In this document: one piece after another, positions 8,939 through 17,322 of the stretch
How positions within the stretch are numbered: the first letter of the stretch is position 1
How the letters are laid out: each line of letters opens with the position of its first letter
Assembly: GCF_030287445.1 (NCBI RefSeq)
Contig: NZ_JASVWB010000002.1
Location: 4,836,001 to 4,900,000, forward strand
Direction of reading: 5' to 3'
From: Streptomyces sp. ALI-76-A
GTDB lineage: Bacteria > Actinomycetota > Actinomycetes > Streptomycetales > Streptomycetaceae
DNA: 64,000 nucleotides
Notes under the pieces: generated by a model
The model's input: only the letters and a program-made list of their open reading frames with translations
Databases searched by the model: none
What the model was told of the DNA's origin: nothing
Translations under genes and position numbers: made by a program

Positions 8939-9559
8939 TCACGTCCCGGACGTGTACACGCCCGCCCGTGCCGCCGCCAGGGCCGCGTCCGCCGCGCGGT
9001 CGGCGGCGGTGGGGTCCGGGGGTGTTCCGGTGGTGAGGAGGGCGTAGTAGAGGGGTGCGGAGACCGCGCGGACGACCGTCGCCGCGTCCGTCCCGGCGGG
9101 CAGCTCCCCGCGGGCGACGCCCTCCGCGACGCAGGGCGCCCACTCGGCCACCCGTACCTCGTAGAACCGCCGCAGGGCCCGCGCGGTGCGCTCGTCGCAC
9201 GCCGCCGCGGCGATCACCGCGCGGAACAGCGCGCCCTGCCGGGGATCGGCGAGCGTCCGCCGCACCAGCGCGGCGTTCGCCCGCAGGTCGCCACGTACGG
9301 AACCGGTCCGCGCGCGCGGGAGCGACTGCTCGGCCATGTCGGCGAGCAGATCGGCCACCAGCCCGGTCACGGACCCCCACCGCCGGTACACGGTCGTCTT
9401 GCCCACCTCCGCCCGCCGGGCGACGTCCGCGAGGTCGAGCCGGTCGAAGCCCTGCTCGGCGAGCACATCGCCGGCCGCCCGCAGCACGGCCGTACGCACA
9501 CGTGCGGTGCGCCCTCCGGGACGGACGGTGCCGGGCTCGGCGGACATATCGGCCTCCAT
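8939..9559 (-). CDS. TetR/AcrR family transcriptional regulator
   Basis: 206 residues. The N-terminal helix-turn-helix is clear: VLRAAGDVLAEQGFDRLDLA, then DVARRAEVGKTTVYRRW. The C-terminal half (WAPCVAEGVARGELPAGTDA) resembles the TetR_C_11-type ligand domain. Start ATG at 9559; an internal ATG at 9547 (MSAEPG) is a possible alternative. It is divergent from the candidate kynurenine formamidase at 9766 and convergent with kynU, so it may regulate part of the kyn set, but that is inferred from position only. Confidence 0.88.
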   Translation of the reverse strand: MEADMSAEPGTVRPGGRTARVRTAVLRAAGDVLAEQGFDRLDLADVARRAEVGKTTVYRRWGSVTGLVADLLADMAEQSLPRARTGSVRGDLRANAALVRRTLADPRQGALFRAVIAAAACDERTARALRRFYEVRVAEWAPCVAEGVARGELPAGTDAATVVRAVSAPLYYALLTTGTPPDPTAADRAADAALAAARAGVYTSGT

Positions 9560-9606
9560 GGGGCAGGTGTGAGGTGGGGCGGGGGTGCGGCGCGCGCCGT
9601 GCCGTC

Positions 9607-9634
9607 AGCGTAACGAAACAGCAGAACCGTTTAA
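9607..9634 (-). promoter_or_regulatory. Possible tetR promoter with AAAC/GTTT inverted half-sites
   Basis: On the minus strand TTAAAC (9629-9634) and TACGCT (9607-9612) are separated by 16 bp, a plausible -35/-10 pair. The stretch between them has AAAC and GTTT arms nine bases apart, a possible autoregulatory operator. Confidence 0.3.
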
Positions 9635-9765
9635 CCCTCACCGAGCGTGACATCCGCGTGTCGGCGCACGTCATCGGGCTGATACCGTCCCGGCCAACGG
9701 CCGAATTCTCTCCTGGGGATCTTTCCCGGTCCGTCAAATCCGTTTCGACACCGAGAGGTTGGAGC

Positions 9766-10659
9766 ATGCCGGACGACGCCGCCGCACGCGATGCCGCTGC
9801 TGCCCGTGCCGCCGCCGAAGAGGAGTCGGCCTTCTCGCACCCGGCGGTCGACCCCGACGCCACCGCGGCCTACGGTGACCACCCCGACCAGGTGATCGAC
9901 TTCTACGCGCCGCAGGGCGAGGCGGGCCCGGGCGGTCCGGCGCCGCTGGTGGTCGTCCTGCACGGGGGTGCCTGGCGGGCGCCGTTCGACCGCCGCCACA
10001 TCTCCCCGTTCGCGGGCTTCCTGGCCCGTCGGGGCTTCGCGGTGGCGAGCGTGGAGTACCGGCGGGGGGACGCGAGCGCGGGGCAGCCCGGCCCGGTCGC
10101 GGGCCGCTGGCCGGACACCTTCGACGACGTCGCCGCCGCGCTGGACGCGCTCCCGGCCCTGGCGCGCGGGATCCTCCCGCAGGCGGACGCGCGCCGCACG
10201 GTGGTCACCGGGCACTCGGCGGGCGGCCACCTCGCCCTGTGGGCGGCGGCCCGGCACCTGCTGCCGGCCGACGCCCCGTGGCGCACCGACCGCGAGGTTC
10301 CGCTGCGGGGCGTGGTCGCGCTCGCCCCGATCGCCGACTTCGCGGTCGCGGAGAAGCTGGACGTGTGCGGCGGCGCCTGCCGGCAGCTGCTCGGCAGCGA
10401 GGCGGAGTTCACGGAACGCCGGCCATACGTCGATCCGGCGCTGCTGCTGCCCACCGGCATCGCGACGACCCTCGTCCAGGGCCGCGCGGACCTGGTCGTC
10501 CCGCAGGCGGTCGCCGAGTCCTACGCGGACGCGGCGGCGAAGGCGGGCGAGGTCGTCGGCCTCACCCTGCTGGAGGACGTCGGCCACTTCCCGCTGATCG
10601 ATCCGGTCGCTGACGCGTGCGCCGTGGTGGCCGAGGAGATCGCCCAGCTGGCGTGGTGA
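9766..10659 (+). CDS. Alpha/beta hydrolase, candidate kynurenine formamidase
   Basis: 297 residues from ATG 9766 (GGTTGGAG just upstream); the frame is open further 5' but the upstream part is not protein-like. The oxyanion motif VVVLHGGAWRAPFD and nucleophile motif TGHSAGGHLALWAA (Ser at residue 151) match the arylformamidase-like branch of alpha/beta hydrolases. The terminal His is probably in EDVGHFPLIDP. Being one gene from kynA-kynU, it may hydrolyse N-formylkynurenine to kynurenine and formate, the step otherwise missing here. It is not of the cyclase-like KynB type, so the assignment is by fold plus context. Confidence 0.75.
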   Translation: MPDDAAARDAAAARAAAEEESAFSHPAVDPDATAAYGDHPDQVIDFYAPQGEAGPGGPAPLVVVLHGGAWRAPFDRRHISPFAGFLARRGFAVASVEYRRGDASAGQPGPVAGRWPDTFDDVAAALDALPALARGILPQADARRTVVTGHSAGGHLALWAAARHLLPADAPWRTDREVPLRGVVALAPIADFAVAEKLDVCGGACRQLLGSEAEFTERRPYVDPALLLPTGIATTLVQGRADLVVPQAVAESYADAAAKAGEVVGLTLLEDVGHFPLIDPVADACAVVAEEIAQLAW

Positions 10660-10685
10660 CCCTCTCCGGTCGTACCCGTCCGGTC

Positions 10686-10705
10686 GTACCCGTAGTACCT
10701 GAGAG
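10686..10705 (+). promoter_or_regulatory. 20-bp element shared with 15212-15231
   Basis: gtacccgtagtacctgagag is identical at 10686-10705 and 15212-15231. Here it lies 77 bp before the hydrolase at 10782 and is preceded by a tandem cggtcgtacccgt (10667 and 10681). Its two GTAC cores suggest a protein-binding site, possibly for one of the NarL-type regulators of this locus. Confidence 0.6.
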
Positions 10706-10781
10706 CTACGACGCAGGTGAGCTCCCTGGCATGACGCGGACGACGTGCGCGGATCCGTAACTTCCCCTCCAGGCAAGCCCG

Positions 10782-11945
10782 ATGGCCGGGCGGACCGGGA
10801 GGAGGACGACCGTGGGGCTTGCGGCGGGGGCACGGGACACAGCGGCGCGGCAGCGGCGGCGTACGGACAACAGGCGGCGCCCCGCGCGCAGATGGGGCCG
10901 GGGGCTGCTCGCCGCCCTCGTCACCGCCGCCGTGGTGGCCCCGCTGTCCGCCGCCGCCCGGCCGGAGATCCCCGCACCGGATCCGGCCGCCCTCGCCCCG
11001 CCGACGGCGGCCACGCTGGACGAGGCGTACGCGGCGAACCGGGCCAACGCCGAGCGGGCGTCCCGCATGGCCGCCGCCCACGGCGACCGCAAGCGCGCCG
11101 CGGCCGACCGGGCGATGGCCGACCCCTCCCGCCGCTTCCTCACCTTCGACGGTCGCGGTTCCGGCCGGGCGGCGGAGGTCTTCGGGGACCTGGCCCGGGC
11201 CGACCGCATAGCGGTGCTGGTTCCTGGCTCGGACACGTCCCTCGACACCTACGACCGCTTCCGCGCGACAGCCGACCATCTGCGGGCGGAACTGGACCGG
11301 CGGGACGCGGGGGACGCTGACCCGGGCGCCGGGCCTGACGCGGGCGCCGGCACGGGCACAGGCACCCGTATCGGCACCGGCGCCGACCCCGGCGCCCGCA
11401 CCGCTGCCCGCCCCGCCCCCGGCACCCGTACCGCCGTGGTGGCCTGGCTCGGTTATGAGACGCCCGGCACGGTCAGCGCGGCGGTCGTCACCCCCGGCCG
11501 CGCGGAGCAGGCGGCCCCCGGCCTGCGGGAGTTCGTCGGGGAGCTGCGCGGTGTCGTCGGCGGGAGCGCCCGCCTGTCCCTGCTGTGCCATTCGTACGGC
11601 TCGGTGGTCTGTGCCGAGGCCGTCCCCGGCCTGGACGTGGACGACATCGTCCTGGTCGGCAGCCCCGGCACCGGCGCCGATTCCGCCGCCGGCCTGCGGA
11701 CCCGGGCCCGTGTCTGGGCGGGCCGCGGCGCCGACGACTGGGTGGGGGAGGTCCCGCACGTCGAGGCAGGCCTGTTCGGCACCACCGTCGGCTTCGGCGC
11801 CGACCCCCTCTCCCCGGCCTTCGGCGCCCGGGTCTTCGCCGCCGGCGACGGTGGTCACAGCGACTACTTCGCACCGGGCTCGGTCTCCCTGGCGAACCTG
11901 GCCCGGATCGTCCTCGGCGCGACCTCGGAGGTCACCCGTGCGTGA
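10782..11945 (+). CDS. DUF1023-type alpha/beta hydrolase, membrane-anchored or secreted
   Basis: 387 residues. After an Arg-rich start comes one hydrophobic segment (GLLAALVTAAVVAPLSAAA), then a DUF1023-like hydrolase domain with nucleophile motif LLCHSYGSVVC (Ser at residue 271) and a likely catalytic His in GGHSDYFAPGS. A Gly/Ala/Thr low-complexity insertion at about residues 180-215 probably forms a surface loop. ATG 10782 is used; GTG 10812 is an alternative. The end overlaps the acyltransferase start by 8 bp, linking it to the downstream two-component genes. Substrate unknown; extracytoplasmic esterase or peptidase activity is possible. Confidence 0.78.
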   Translation: MAGRTGRRTTVGLAAGARDTAARQRRRTDNRRRPARRWGRGLLAALVTAAVVAPLSAAARPEIPAPDPAALAPPTAATLDEAYAANRANAERASRMAAAHGDRKRAAADRAMADPSRRFLTFDGRGSGRAAEVFGDLARADRIAVLVPGSDTSLDTYDRFRATADHLRAELDRRDAGDADPGAGPDAGAGTGTGTRIGTGADPGARTAARPAPGTRTAVVAWLGYETPGTVSAAVVTPGRAEQAAPGLREFVGELRGVVGGSARLSLLCHSYGSVVCAEAVPGLDVDDIVLVGSPGTGADSAAGLRTRARVWAGRGADDWVGEVPHVEAGLFGTTVGFGADPLSPAFGARVFAAGDGGHSDYFAPGSVSLANLARIVLGATSEVTRA

Positions 11946-13152
11946 GACGACGACCCTGGGCCGCGTGCGCCGGGGCATACGACAGGGCGCCGACCGGATC
12001 GACGCCGTCACCCCCCGCGAGCGGGACCGCGCGGTCGACGCGCTGCGCGCCTTCGCGATCCTCGGCGTGGTCCTCGGCCACTGGCTGGTGACCGCCCTGG
12101 TCGCGGACGGCGGCGGACTGCGCTCCGCGAGCCCGCTCCAGCACCTGCCCTGGCTGGCCCCGATCTCCTGGGCGTTCCAGACGCTCGCCGTGTTCTTCCT
12201 GGTGGGCGGTCATGTGGCGACGCGGGGCTACACCTCGGCCCGCGCCCGCGGCACGACGTACGGCCGGTGGCTGTCGGCCCGGCTGTCCCGCCTGTTCACA
12301 CCGGTGGCGGCCGTCCTCGCCCTGTGGACGGTGACGGCGGCGGCCCTGCTGCTCACGGGCGCCGAGTTCGCGACGGTGCGCACCCTGGTCAAGCTGGCGC
12401 TGTCCCCCCTGTGGTTCCTGCTGGTCTTCGCGGCGCTGACGGCGGCCACCCCGTTCCTGCTCCGGCTCAACCCCCTGTGGCCGCTGGCCGTCGTCCTCCA
12501 TGTGGACCTGGCGCGTTTCGGTCTGGGCGGCCCGTCCTGGCTCGGCTGGGTGAACGTGGCGGCGGGCTGGCTGGTGCCCTACACCCTGGGCGCCGCGTGG
12601 ACGCGGGGCGAGGTGGACAGCCGCCGCGCGGGACGGCTGCTGCTGGCGGGCGGAACGGTGGCGACGGCACTGCTGATCGCGTTCGCCGGCTACCCGGCGT
12701 CGATGGTCGGCGTCCCCGGCGCCGCGGTCTCCAACCTGAACCCGCCGACGCTGGCGGCCGTCACCTTCGGCCTGGCCCAGTGCGGCCTGGCCCTGCTCCT
12801 GCGCGGCCGGCTGCGCAGGACGATGCGGCGCCCCGCGGTCTGGGCGGCGGTGGCGCTGGTCAACCTCTCCGCGATGACGGTCTTCCTCTGGCACCAGACG
12901 GCCCTGATGGCCACGACCGCCATGGGCCTGCCGGCGGGCCGCCTGCCCGGCCTGCACACGGTCCCGGACGGCCTGGGCTGGGTCGCGGCCCGCCTGCTCT
13001 GGCTCCCGGTCTTCACCCTGGTCCTGGCGGTGTGCTGGGCGGCCTTCCGCGTCCACGAACAGGCTCCCCGCCACCGCGGACGACGGTCCCGGGTGGTCCG
13101 CGTCCACCGGGGATCCCGCAGGACGGCGCCGGAGGCGGCGCGCGATGCCTAG
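11938..13152 (+). CDS. Membrane acyltransferase (acyltransferase family 3)
   Basis: 404 residues from GTG 11938, which overlaps the preceding stop by 8 bp; the frame is open further upstream inside the previous gene, so the overlap start is preferred. RAVDALRAFAILGVVLGHW is the family-3 acyltransferase signature with its catalytic-type His, and about ten hydrophobic segments follow, with FLWHQTAL near the end. Family members O-acylate cell-surface sugars or lipids. The C-terminus is short and basic. It is co-transcribed with the preceding hydrolase and the sensor kinase that begins 8 bp before its stop, so the TCS may respond to or control envelope modification (inference). Confidence 0.82.
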   Translation: MRETTTLGRVRRGIRQGADRIDAVTPRERDRAVDALRAFAILGVVLGHWLVTALVADGGGLRSASPLQHLPWLAPISWAFQTLAVFFLVGGHVATRGYTSARARGTTYGRWLSARLSRLFTPVAAVLALWTVTAAALLLTGAEFATVRTLVKLALSPLWFLLVFAALTAATPFLLRLNPLWPLAVVLHVDLARFGLGGPSWLGWVNVAAGWLVPYTLGAAWTRGEVDSRRAGRLLLAGGTVATALLIAFAGYPASMVGVPGAAVSNLNPPTLAAVTFGLAQCGLALLLRGRLRRTMRRPAVWAAVALVNLSAMTVFLWHQTALMATTAMGLPAGRLPGLHTVPDGLGWVAARLLWLPVFTLVLAVCWAAFRVHEQAPRHRGRRSRVVRVHRGSRRTAPEAARDA

Positions 13153-14521
13153 GGTGGGCGGCGTGACGGAAACGGGGATCCAGCACGTGCTCGCCGGCCG
13201 CGTGCGGCAGGGGCTGCGGGTGCTGCGCGGCGACCTGTGCACCGTCCGGCCGGATCCGCTGCCCCCTTCCGTCTGGCTGCGCTGGCTGCCGCACGGTGTG
13301 GTGTGTCTGATCGCGCTGGGTGTCGCGCTCGGCGGCATGGCGGAGCTCCAGGACAGCGGACACCTGGAATCCGGACCCGCCTTCGCCGTCGCCGGGGCGC
13401 AGGGCTGCGCGGCGGTGCTGGCCCTGCGGCGGCCCGTCCCGGCGTGGTGGCTGTCGACGGTGGCCTCAGTGGTGGGCGCCGTCGCGGTGCACGGCCGTCT
13501 GGAGCCGGGGCACGCCTTCACCTGGCCCTGGAGCGTGGGCGGGATCGTCGCGCACCTGCTCGTGCTGCTGCTGCTCGCGCTCCGCGTGCACACCCGGGTG
13601 TCCGCCGAGGCGCTGGTGGTGACCGCGCTGCTCACCTACCTCCTCCAGGGCGTGTGGGGGGCGGCCCATTACCAGCCCACCGGGGTGATCGCGGTCTGCC
13701 TGTACGTGATCGCCGTGGTGCTCGGCATCGCGCTGCGCGGCCGCCGCGAGGCCCGCGCGGAACTCGGCCGGCAGACCACGATCACCGCGGAGGAGCGCGC
13801 CCGCCGCACCCTCCTGGAGGAGCGCAACCGCATAGCTCGCGAGCTGCACGACGTGGTCGCGCACCACATGTCGGTGATCTCCATCCAGGCGCAGGTCGCC
13901 CTGCACCTGGTGGAGAACCCGTCGCCGGAGCTGAGGGAGAACCTGGACGGCATCCGGAGCAACGCCCTGGAAGCCCTCACCGAACTGCGGCGCGTGCTCG
14001 GCGTGCTGCGTTCACAGGATCCCGAGGATCCCTACGGTCTCGGCGAGACCGGCGCGCAATCCGCTCCCGACTCCCCGCAGCCCACCCTCGCCCGCCTCGG
14101 CGCCCTGATCGAGAACACCCGCGCCGCCGGACTGGACGTCGTCACCAGCATCGAGGGGAACACGCCCGCCTACGCCCCCGGGGTGGAGCTGTCCGCGTAC
14201 CGGATCGTGCAGGAGGGGCTCAGCAACGCCCTGCGGCACGCACCCGGTTCGACCGTGCGCGTCGAGATCCACCACTTCCCCGGAGGGCTGTCCATCGAGG
14301 TCGTCAACTCCCGCCCGCTGCGGCCCGTCCCGCCCTTGCCGGGCGCCGGCCACGGTCTGCTCGGCATGCGGGAACGGGCGACAATGCTGGGCGGACACGT
14401 CAGCGCGACCAGGACCCCTCAGGGCGGCTTCGCGGTGACGGCGTTCCTCCCGAGGGACGGCGCGCCGCAGGGCGCGCCCGCCGACGTGGCACCACCGCTG
14501 ACCGGAAAAGAGAGCCCATGA
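13145..14521 (+). CDS. NarL-type sensor histidine kinase, first copy
   Basis: 458 residues. About five N-terminal membrane segments, then a HisKA_3 dimerisation domain with RELHDVVAHHMSVISIQAQ (phosphoacceptor His near residue 235) and a HATPase domain with YRIVQEGLSNALRHAPGS and GHGLLGMRERATMLGG. ATG 13145 has GGAGG 9 bases upstream and overlaps the acyltransferase by 8 bp. The stop overlaps the start of its response regulator by 4 bp (ATGA). A second, diverged kinase of the same layout begins about 0.75 kb downstream; both carry a VTET segment near the N-terminus. Confidence 0.92.
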   Translation: MPRVGGVTETGIQHVLAGRVRQGLRVLRGDLCTVRPDPLPPSVWLRWLPHGVVCLIALGVALGGMAELQDSGHLESGPAFAVAGAQGCAAVLALRRPVPAWWLSTVASVVGAVAVHGRLEPGHAFTWPWSVGGIVAHLLVLLLLALRVHTRVSAEALVVTALLTYLLQGVWGAAHYQPTGVIAVCLYVIAVVLGIALRGRREARAELGRQTTITAEERARRTLLEERNRIARELHDVVAHHMSVISIQAQVALHLVENPSPELRENLDGIRSNALEALTELRRVLGVLRSQDPEDPYGLGETGAQSAPDSPQPTLARLGALIENTRAAGLDVVTSIEGNTPAYAPGVELSAYRIVQEGLSNALRHAPGSTVRVEIHHFPGGLSIEVVNSRPLRPVPPLPGAGHGLLGMRERATMLGGHVSATRTPQGGFAVTAFLPRDGAPQGAPADVAPPLTGKESP

Positions 14522-15192
14522 CGAGCGGCACCATCCGCGTAGTGATCGCCGACGACCAGCAGATGGTCCGCCAGGGCTTCACCGTGCTGCTCAACACCCA
14601 GCCCGACATCGAGGTGGTCGGCCAGGCGGTGCACGGCCTGGACGCGGTCGCCAAGGTCGCCGAACTCGCCCCGGACGTCGTCCTGATGGACATCCGCATG
14701 CCCGAGCTGGGCGGTATCGAGGCCACCCGCCGTATCACCGGCGCACAGCCCGGCATCAGGGTGCTGGTGCTCACCACCTTCGACCTCGACGAGTACGTGT
14801 ACGAGGCGCTCAGGGCGGGTGCGTCCGGGTTCCTGCTGAAGGACGCGTCCGCCGACAAGCTCGCCGAGGCGGTACGGGTGGTGGCGGCCGGTGACGCGCT
14901 GCTGGCGCCCGGCATCACCCGGCGGCTGATCGCCGAGTTCTCCCGCCTGGACGACCGGCCCCGCGCCCCGCTCAAGGAACGCGTCGGCGGGCTGACCGAG
15001 CGCGAGACGGAGGTGCTGGCGCTGATCGCGCAGGGCCTGTCGAACGGGGAGATCGCCGAGCGGCTGGTGGTCGCCGAGCAGACGGTGAAGACGCATGTCG
15101 GCCGCATCCTGGTGAAGCTGGGCGTGCGGGACCGCACCCAGGCGGCCGTGTTCGCCTACGAGTCCGGGCTCGTGCGGCCGTCCGGGTACTGA
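14518..15192 (+). CDS. NarL/LuxR-type response regulator, first copy
   Basis: 224 residues. Receiver domain with acidic pocket VVIADDQQMVRQGF, phosphoacceptor Asp58 in DVVLMDIRMPELGG, and the conserved FDLDEYVYEALRAGASGFLL. The C-terminal LuxR helix-turn-helix is LTERETEVLALIAQGLSNGE, with TVKTHVGRILVKLG. Start ATG 14518 overlaps the kinase stop by 4 bp. The DNA-binding helices closely resemble those of the second regulator at 16657, so the two may share binding sites such as the 20-bp element at 10686 and 15212. Confidence 0.94.
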   Translation: MTSGTIRVVIADDQQMVRQGFTVLLNTQPDIEVVGQAVHGLDAVAKVAELAPDVVLMDIRMPELGGIEATRRITGAQPGIRVLVLTTFDLDEYVYEALRAGASGFLLKDASADKLAEAVRVVAAGDALLAPGITRRLIAEFSRLDDRPRAPLKERVGGLTERETEVLALIAQGLSNGEIAERLVVAEQTVKTHVGRILVKLGVRDRTQAAVFAYESGLVRPSGY

Positions 15193-15211
15193 CCCGCGCC
15201 GCGCCTGGCCG

Positions 15212-15231
15212 GTACCCGTAGTACCTGAGAG
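15212..15231 (+). promoter_or_regulatory. 20-bp element shared with 10686-10705
   Basis: Second identical copy of gtacccgtagtacctgagag, in the 64-bp (or longer) gap between the first response regulator and the second sensor kinase. Its presence suggests a second promoter here, so the two halves of the locus may be separate transcripts under common control. Confidence 0.6.
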
Positions 15232-15295
15232 GGACGCCGAAGCACCCTTCTCACTGGTGACGACCGCGCCGCCGTCGCCGCCTACCGTTCTGTAC

Positions 15296-16660
15296 GTGAC
15301 CGAGACGACCCAGACGCAGCGCACCGCGCCGCCGCCGCAGAGCCCGTATGCCGCGTACAAGCCGAACAGTCCCGAATTCCGGATGGCCATGGGCGTGCTG
15401 CGCGGGCTGCGCCAGGACCTGTGCACCCACGCCTTCGCCTACGACCCACTGCCCCGGCTGCGCGGCGACGGCCCCCTGACCAGGCGGCTGCCCGCGCGGA
15501 TGCGGGAGTACGCGCTCTGGACCCCGCACGCGGTGGTGGTCGCCGCCGCACTGCTGGCCACGCTGATCGCCGGCACCACGGCGGAGGGTTCCGGCGACGA
15601 CTTCGGCACGGTGTTCAGTGCCTTCCTCGCGCTGACCCCGGTCCTGCTGACGTTGCTCAGGCCCGTCGGCGCCTTCTGGCTCTCCCTCGCCGCCACTCCC
15701 CTCTCCGCGCTGTTCGGCGACCAGTGGGACGACTGGCCGTGGCGGGCCGGCAGCTTCGCCTGCCATCTGGCGGTGATGACGGTCGTGGCACTGCGGACGA
15801 GACCCCGCGTGGCGGGGTGGATGTGGGCGCTGACAGCCGCGTATGGCTTGATCATGGAGACCACCGATGGGAGCCACTACGCGTCGAACACCGCCCCCAT
15901 GCTGGTCTTCTCCGCCCTCGTCCTGCTCGCCGTCACGGTCTGGCACATACGCCGCGCGGCCCAGCAGGAGGTGACCGCCCAGCAGACGGTGACCGAACAC
16001 GAGCGCTCCCGGCGCACCCTGCTGGAGGAGCGCACGACCATCGCCCGCGAGCTGCACGACGTGGTCGCGCACCACATGTCGGTCGTCGCCATCCAGGCCG
16101 AGGCCGCCCCTTACCGGGTGGAGAACCCGCCGCCGGAGCTGGAGCGCGCCTTCGTCACGATCCGGGAGAACGCGGTGGCGGCCCTCACCGAACTGCGCCG
16201 GGTCCTGGGCGTGGTCCGCGCCGAGGACTACGAGGCCCCCGACGCCCCGCAGCCCACCCTCGCCGACCTGGACGCGCTGCTCGCCAACGTCGCGGACGCG
16301 GGCCTGAGCGTCGACAAGACGGTCACCGGAGCGGTGCGCGAGCTGCCACAGGGCGTGGAGTTGTCGGCGTACCGGATCGTGCAGGAGGCGCTGAGCAACA
16401 CCCTGCGGCACGCGCCCGGGGCGAGCGCCCGCGTCGAGATCGGATACGTCCTGGGCGGGCTGGGCCTGCGCATAGTCAACGGCCCACCGCCCCAGCCGTC
16501 CCTGGTCAAACCCTCGCCCGGGGCGGGCCACGGCATCACCGGCATGCGGGAACGGGTGTCCATGCTGAACGGCGAGATGACGGCGGGCGCGGCGGAGGAC
16601 GGGGGCTACGAGGTGGCGGTGTTCCTGCCGGTGCCCGCGGTGACCGAGGGGGGCGCATGA
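15296..16660 (+). CDS. NarL-type sensor histidine kinase, second copy
   Basis: 454 residues from GTG 15296; an in-frame GTG at 15257 would add 13 residues. 15296 is preferred because VTETTQTQ then lines up with VTETGIQ of the first kinase, but neither start has a good ribosome site. Four to five membrane segments, then RELHDVVAHHMSVVAIQAE (HisKA_3) and YRIVQEALSNTLRHAPGA plus GHGITGMRERVSMLNGE (HATPase). The stop overlaps the next regulator by 4 bp. It is a diverged paralogue of the kinase at 13145, arising from duplication of the pair. Confidence 0.92.
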   Translation: MTETTQTQRTAPPPQSPYAAYKPNSPEFRMAMGVLRGLRQDLCTHAFAYDPLPRLRGDGPLTRRLPARMREYALWTPHAVVVAAALLATLIAGTTAEGSGDDFGTVFSAFLALTPVLLTLLRPVGAFWLSLAATPLSALFGDQWDDWPWRAGSFACHLAVMTVVALRTRPRVAGWMWALTAAYGLIMETTDGSHYASNTAPMLVFSALVLLAVTVWHIRRAAQQEVTAQQTVTEHERSRRTLLEERTTIARELHDVVAHHMSVVAIQAEAAPYRVENPPPELERAFVTIRENAVAALTELRRVLGVVRAEDYEAPDAPQPTLADLDALLANVADAGLSVDKTVTGAVRELPQGVELSAYRIVQEALSNTLRHAPGASARVEIGYVLGGLGLRIVNGPPPQPSLVKPSPGAGHGITGMRERVSMLNGEMTAGAAEDGGYEVAVFLPVPAVTEGGA

Positions 16661-17322
16661 CCATCCGTGTCCTGATCGCGGACGATCAGATGATGGTGCG
16701 CGAGGGCTTCTCGGTCCTGCTGAACGCGATGCCGGACATCGAGGTCGTCGGCGAGGCCGTCAACGGACGGGAGGCGGTGGACCGGGTCCGTGAACTCGCC
16801 CCCGACGTCGTGCTGATGGACATCCGCATGCCCGAGCTGAACGGTATCGAGGCGACCCGGGAGATCGTCGCGGCGGACGGCACGGCGAAGGTGCTGGTGC
16901 TCACCACCTTCGACCTCGACGAGTACGTGTACCAGGCCCTGCGGGCGGGGGCCTCCGGCTTCCTCCTCAAGGACGCCTCGGCACGCCAACTGGCGGACGG
17001 CGTCAGGGTGGTGGCCTCCGGTGAGGCGCTGCTGGCCCCCTCGGTGACCAGACGCCTGATCACCGAGTTCTCCAAGCTGTCCGCCGCCCCCCGGCTGGCC
17101 CCGGCCGCCCAGGCGGCCTACGGCGACCTGACCGAGCGGGAGACGGAGGTTCTGGTCCTGATCGCACAGGGCCTGTCGAACGTGGAGATCGCCGAACGCC
17201 TGGTGGTCGCCGAGTCGACGATCAAGACACATGTGAGCCGGATCCTGGTGAAACTGGGCTTGCGGGACCGCACCCAGGCGGCGGTGTTCGCGTACGAGGC
17301 GCGGCTGGTGACACCTGGGTAG
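16657..17322 (+). CDS. NarL/LuxR-type response regulator, second copy
   Basis: 221 residues. Receiver domain with VLIADDQMMVREGF and phosphoacceptor Asp55 in DVVLMDIRMPELNG, followed by the same FDLDEYVYQALRAGASGFLL as the first copy. The LuxR domain has LTERETEVLVLIAQGLSNVE and TIKTHVSRILVKLGL. ATG 16657 overlaps the kinase stop. The last 101 bp are overlapped on the other strand by the 3' end of the ATPase gene at 17222-17752. Confidence 0.94.
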   Translation: MTIRVLIADDQMMVREGFSVLLNAMPDIEVVGEAVNGREAVDRVRELAPDVVLMDIRMPELNGIEATREIVAADGTAKVLVLTTFDLDEYVYQALRAGASGFLLKDASARQLADGVRVVASGEALLAPSVTRRLITEFSKLSAAPRLAPAAQAAYGDLTERETEVLVLIAQGLSNVEIAERLVVAESTIKTHVSRILVKLGLRDRTQAAVFAYEARLVTPG

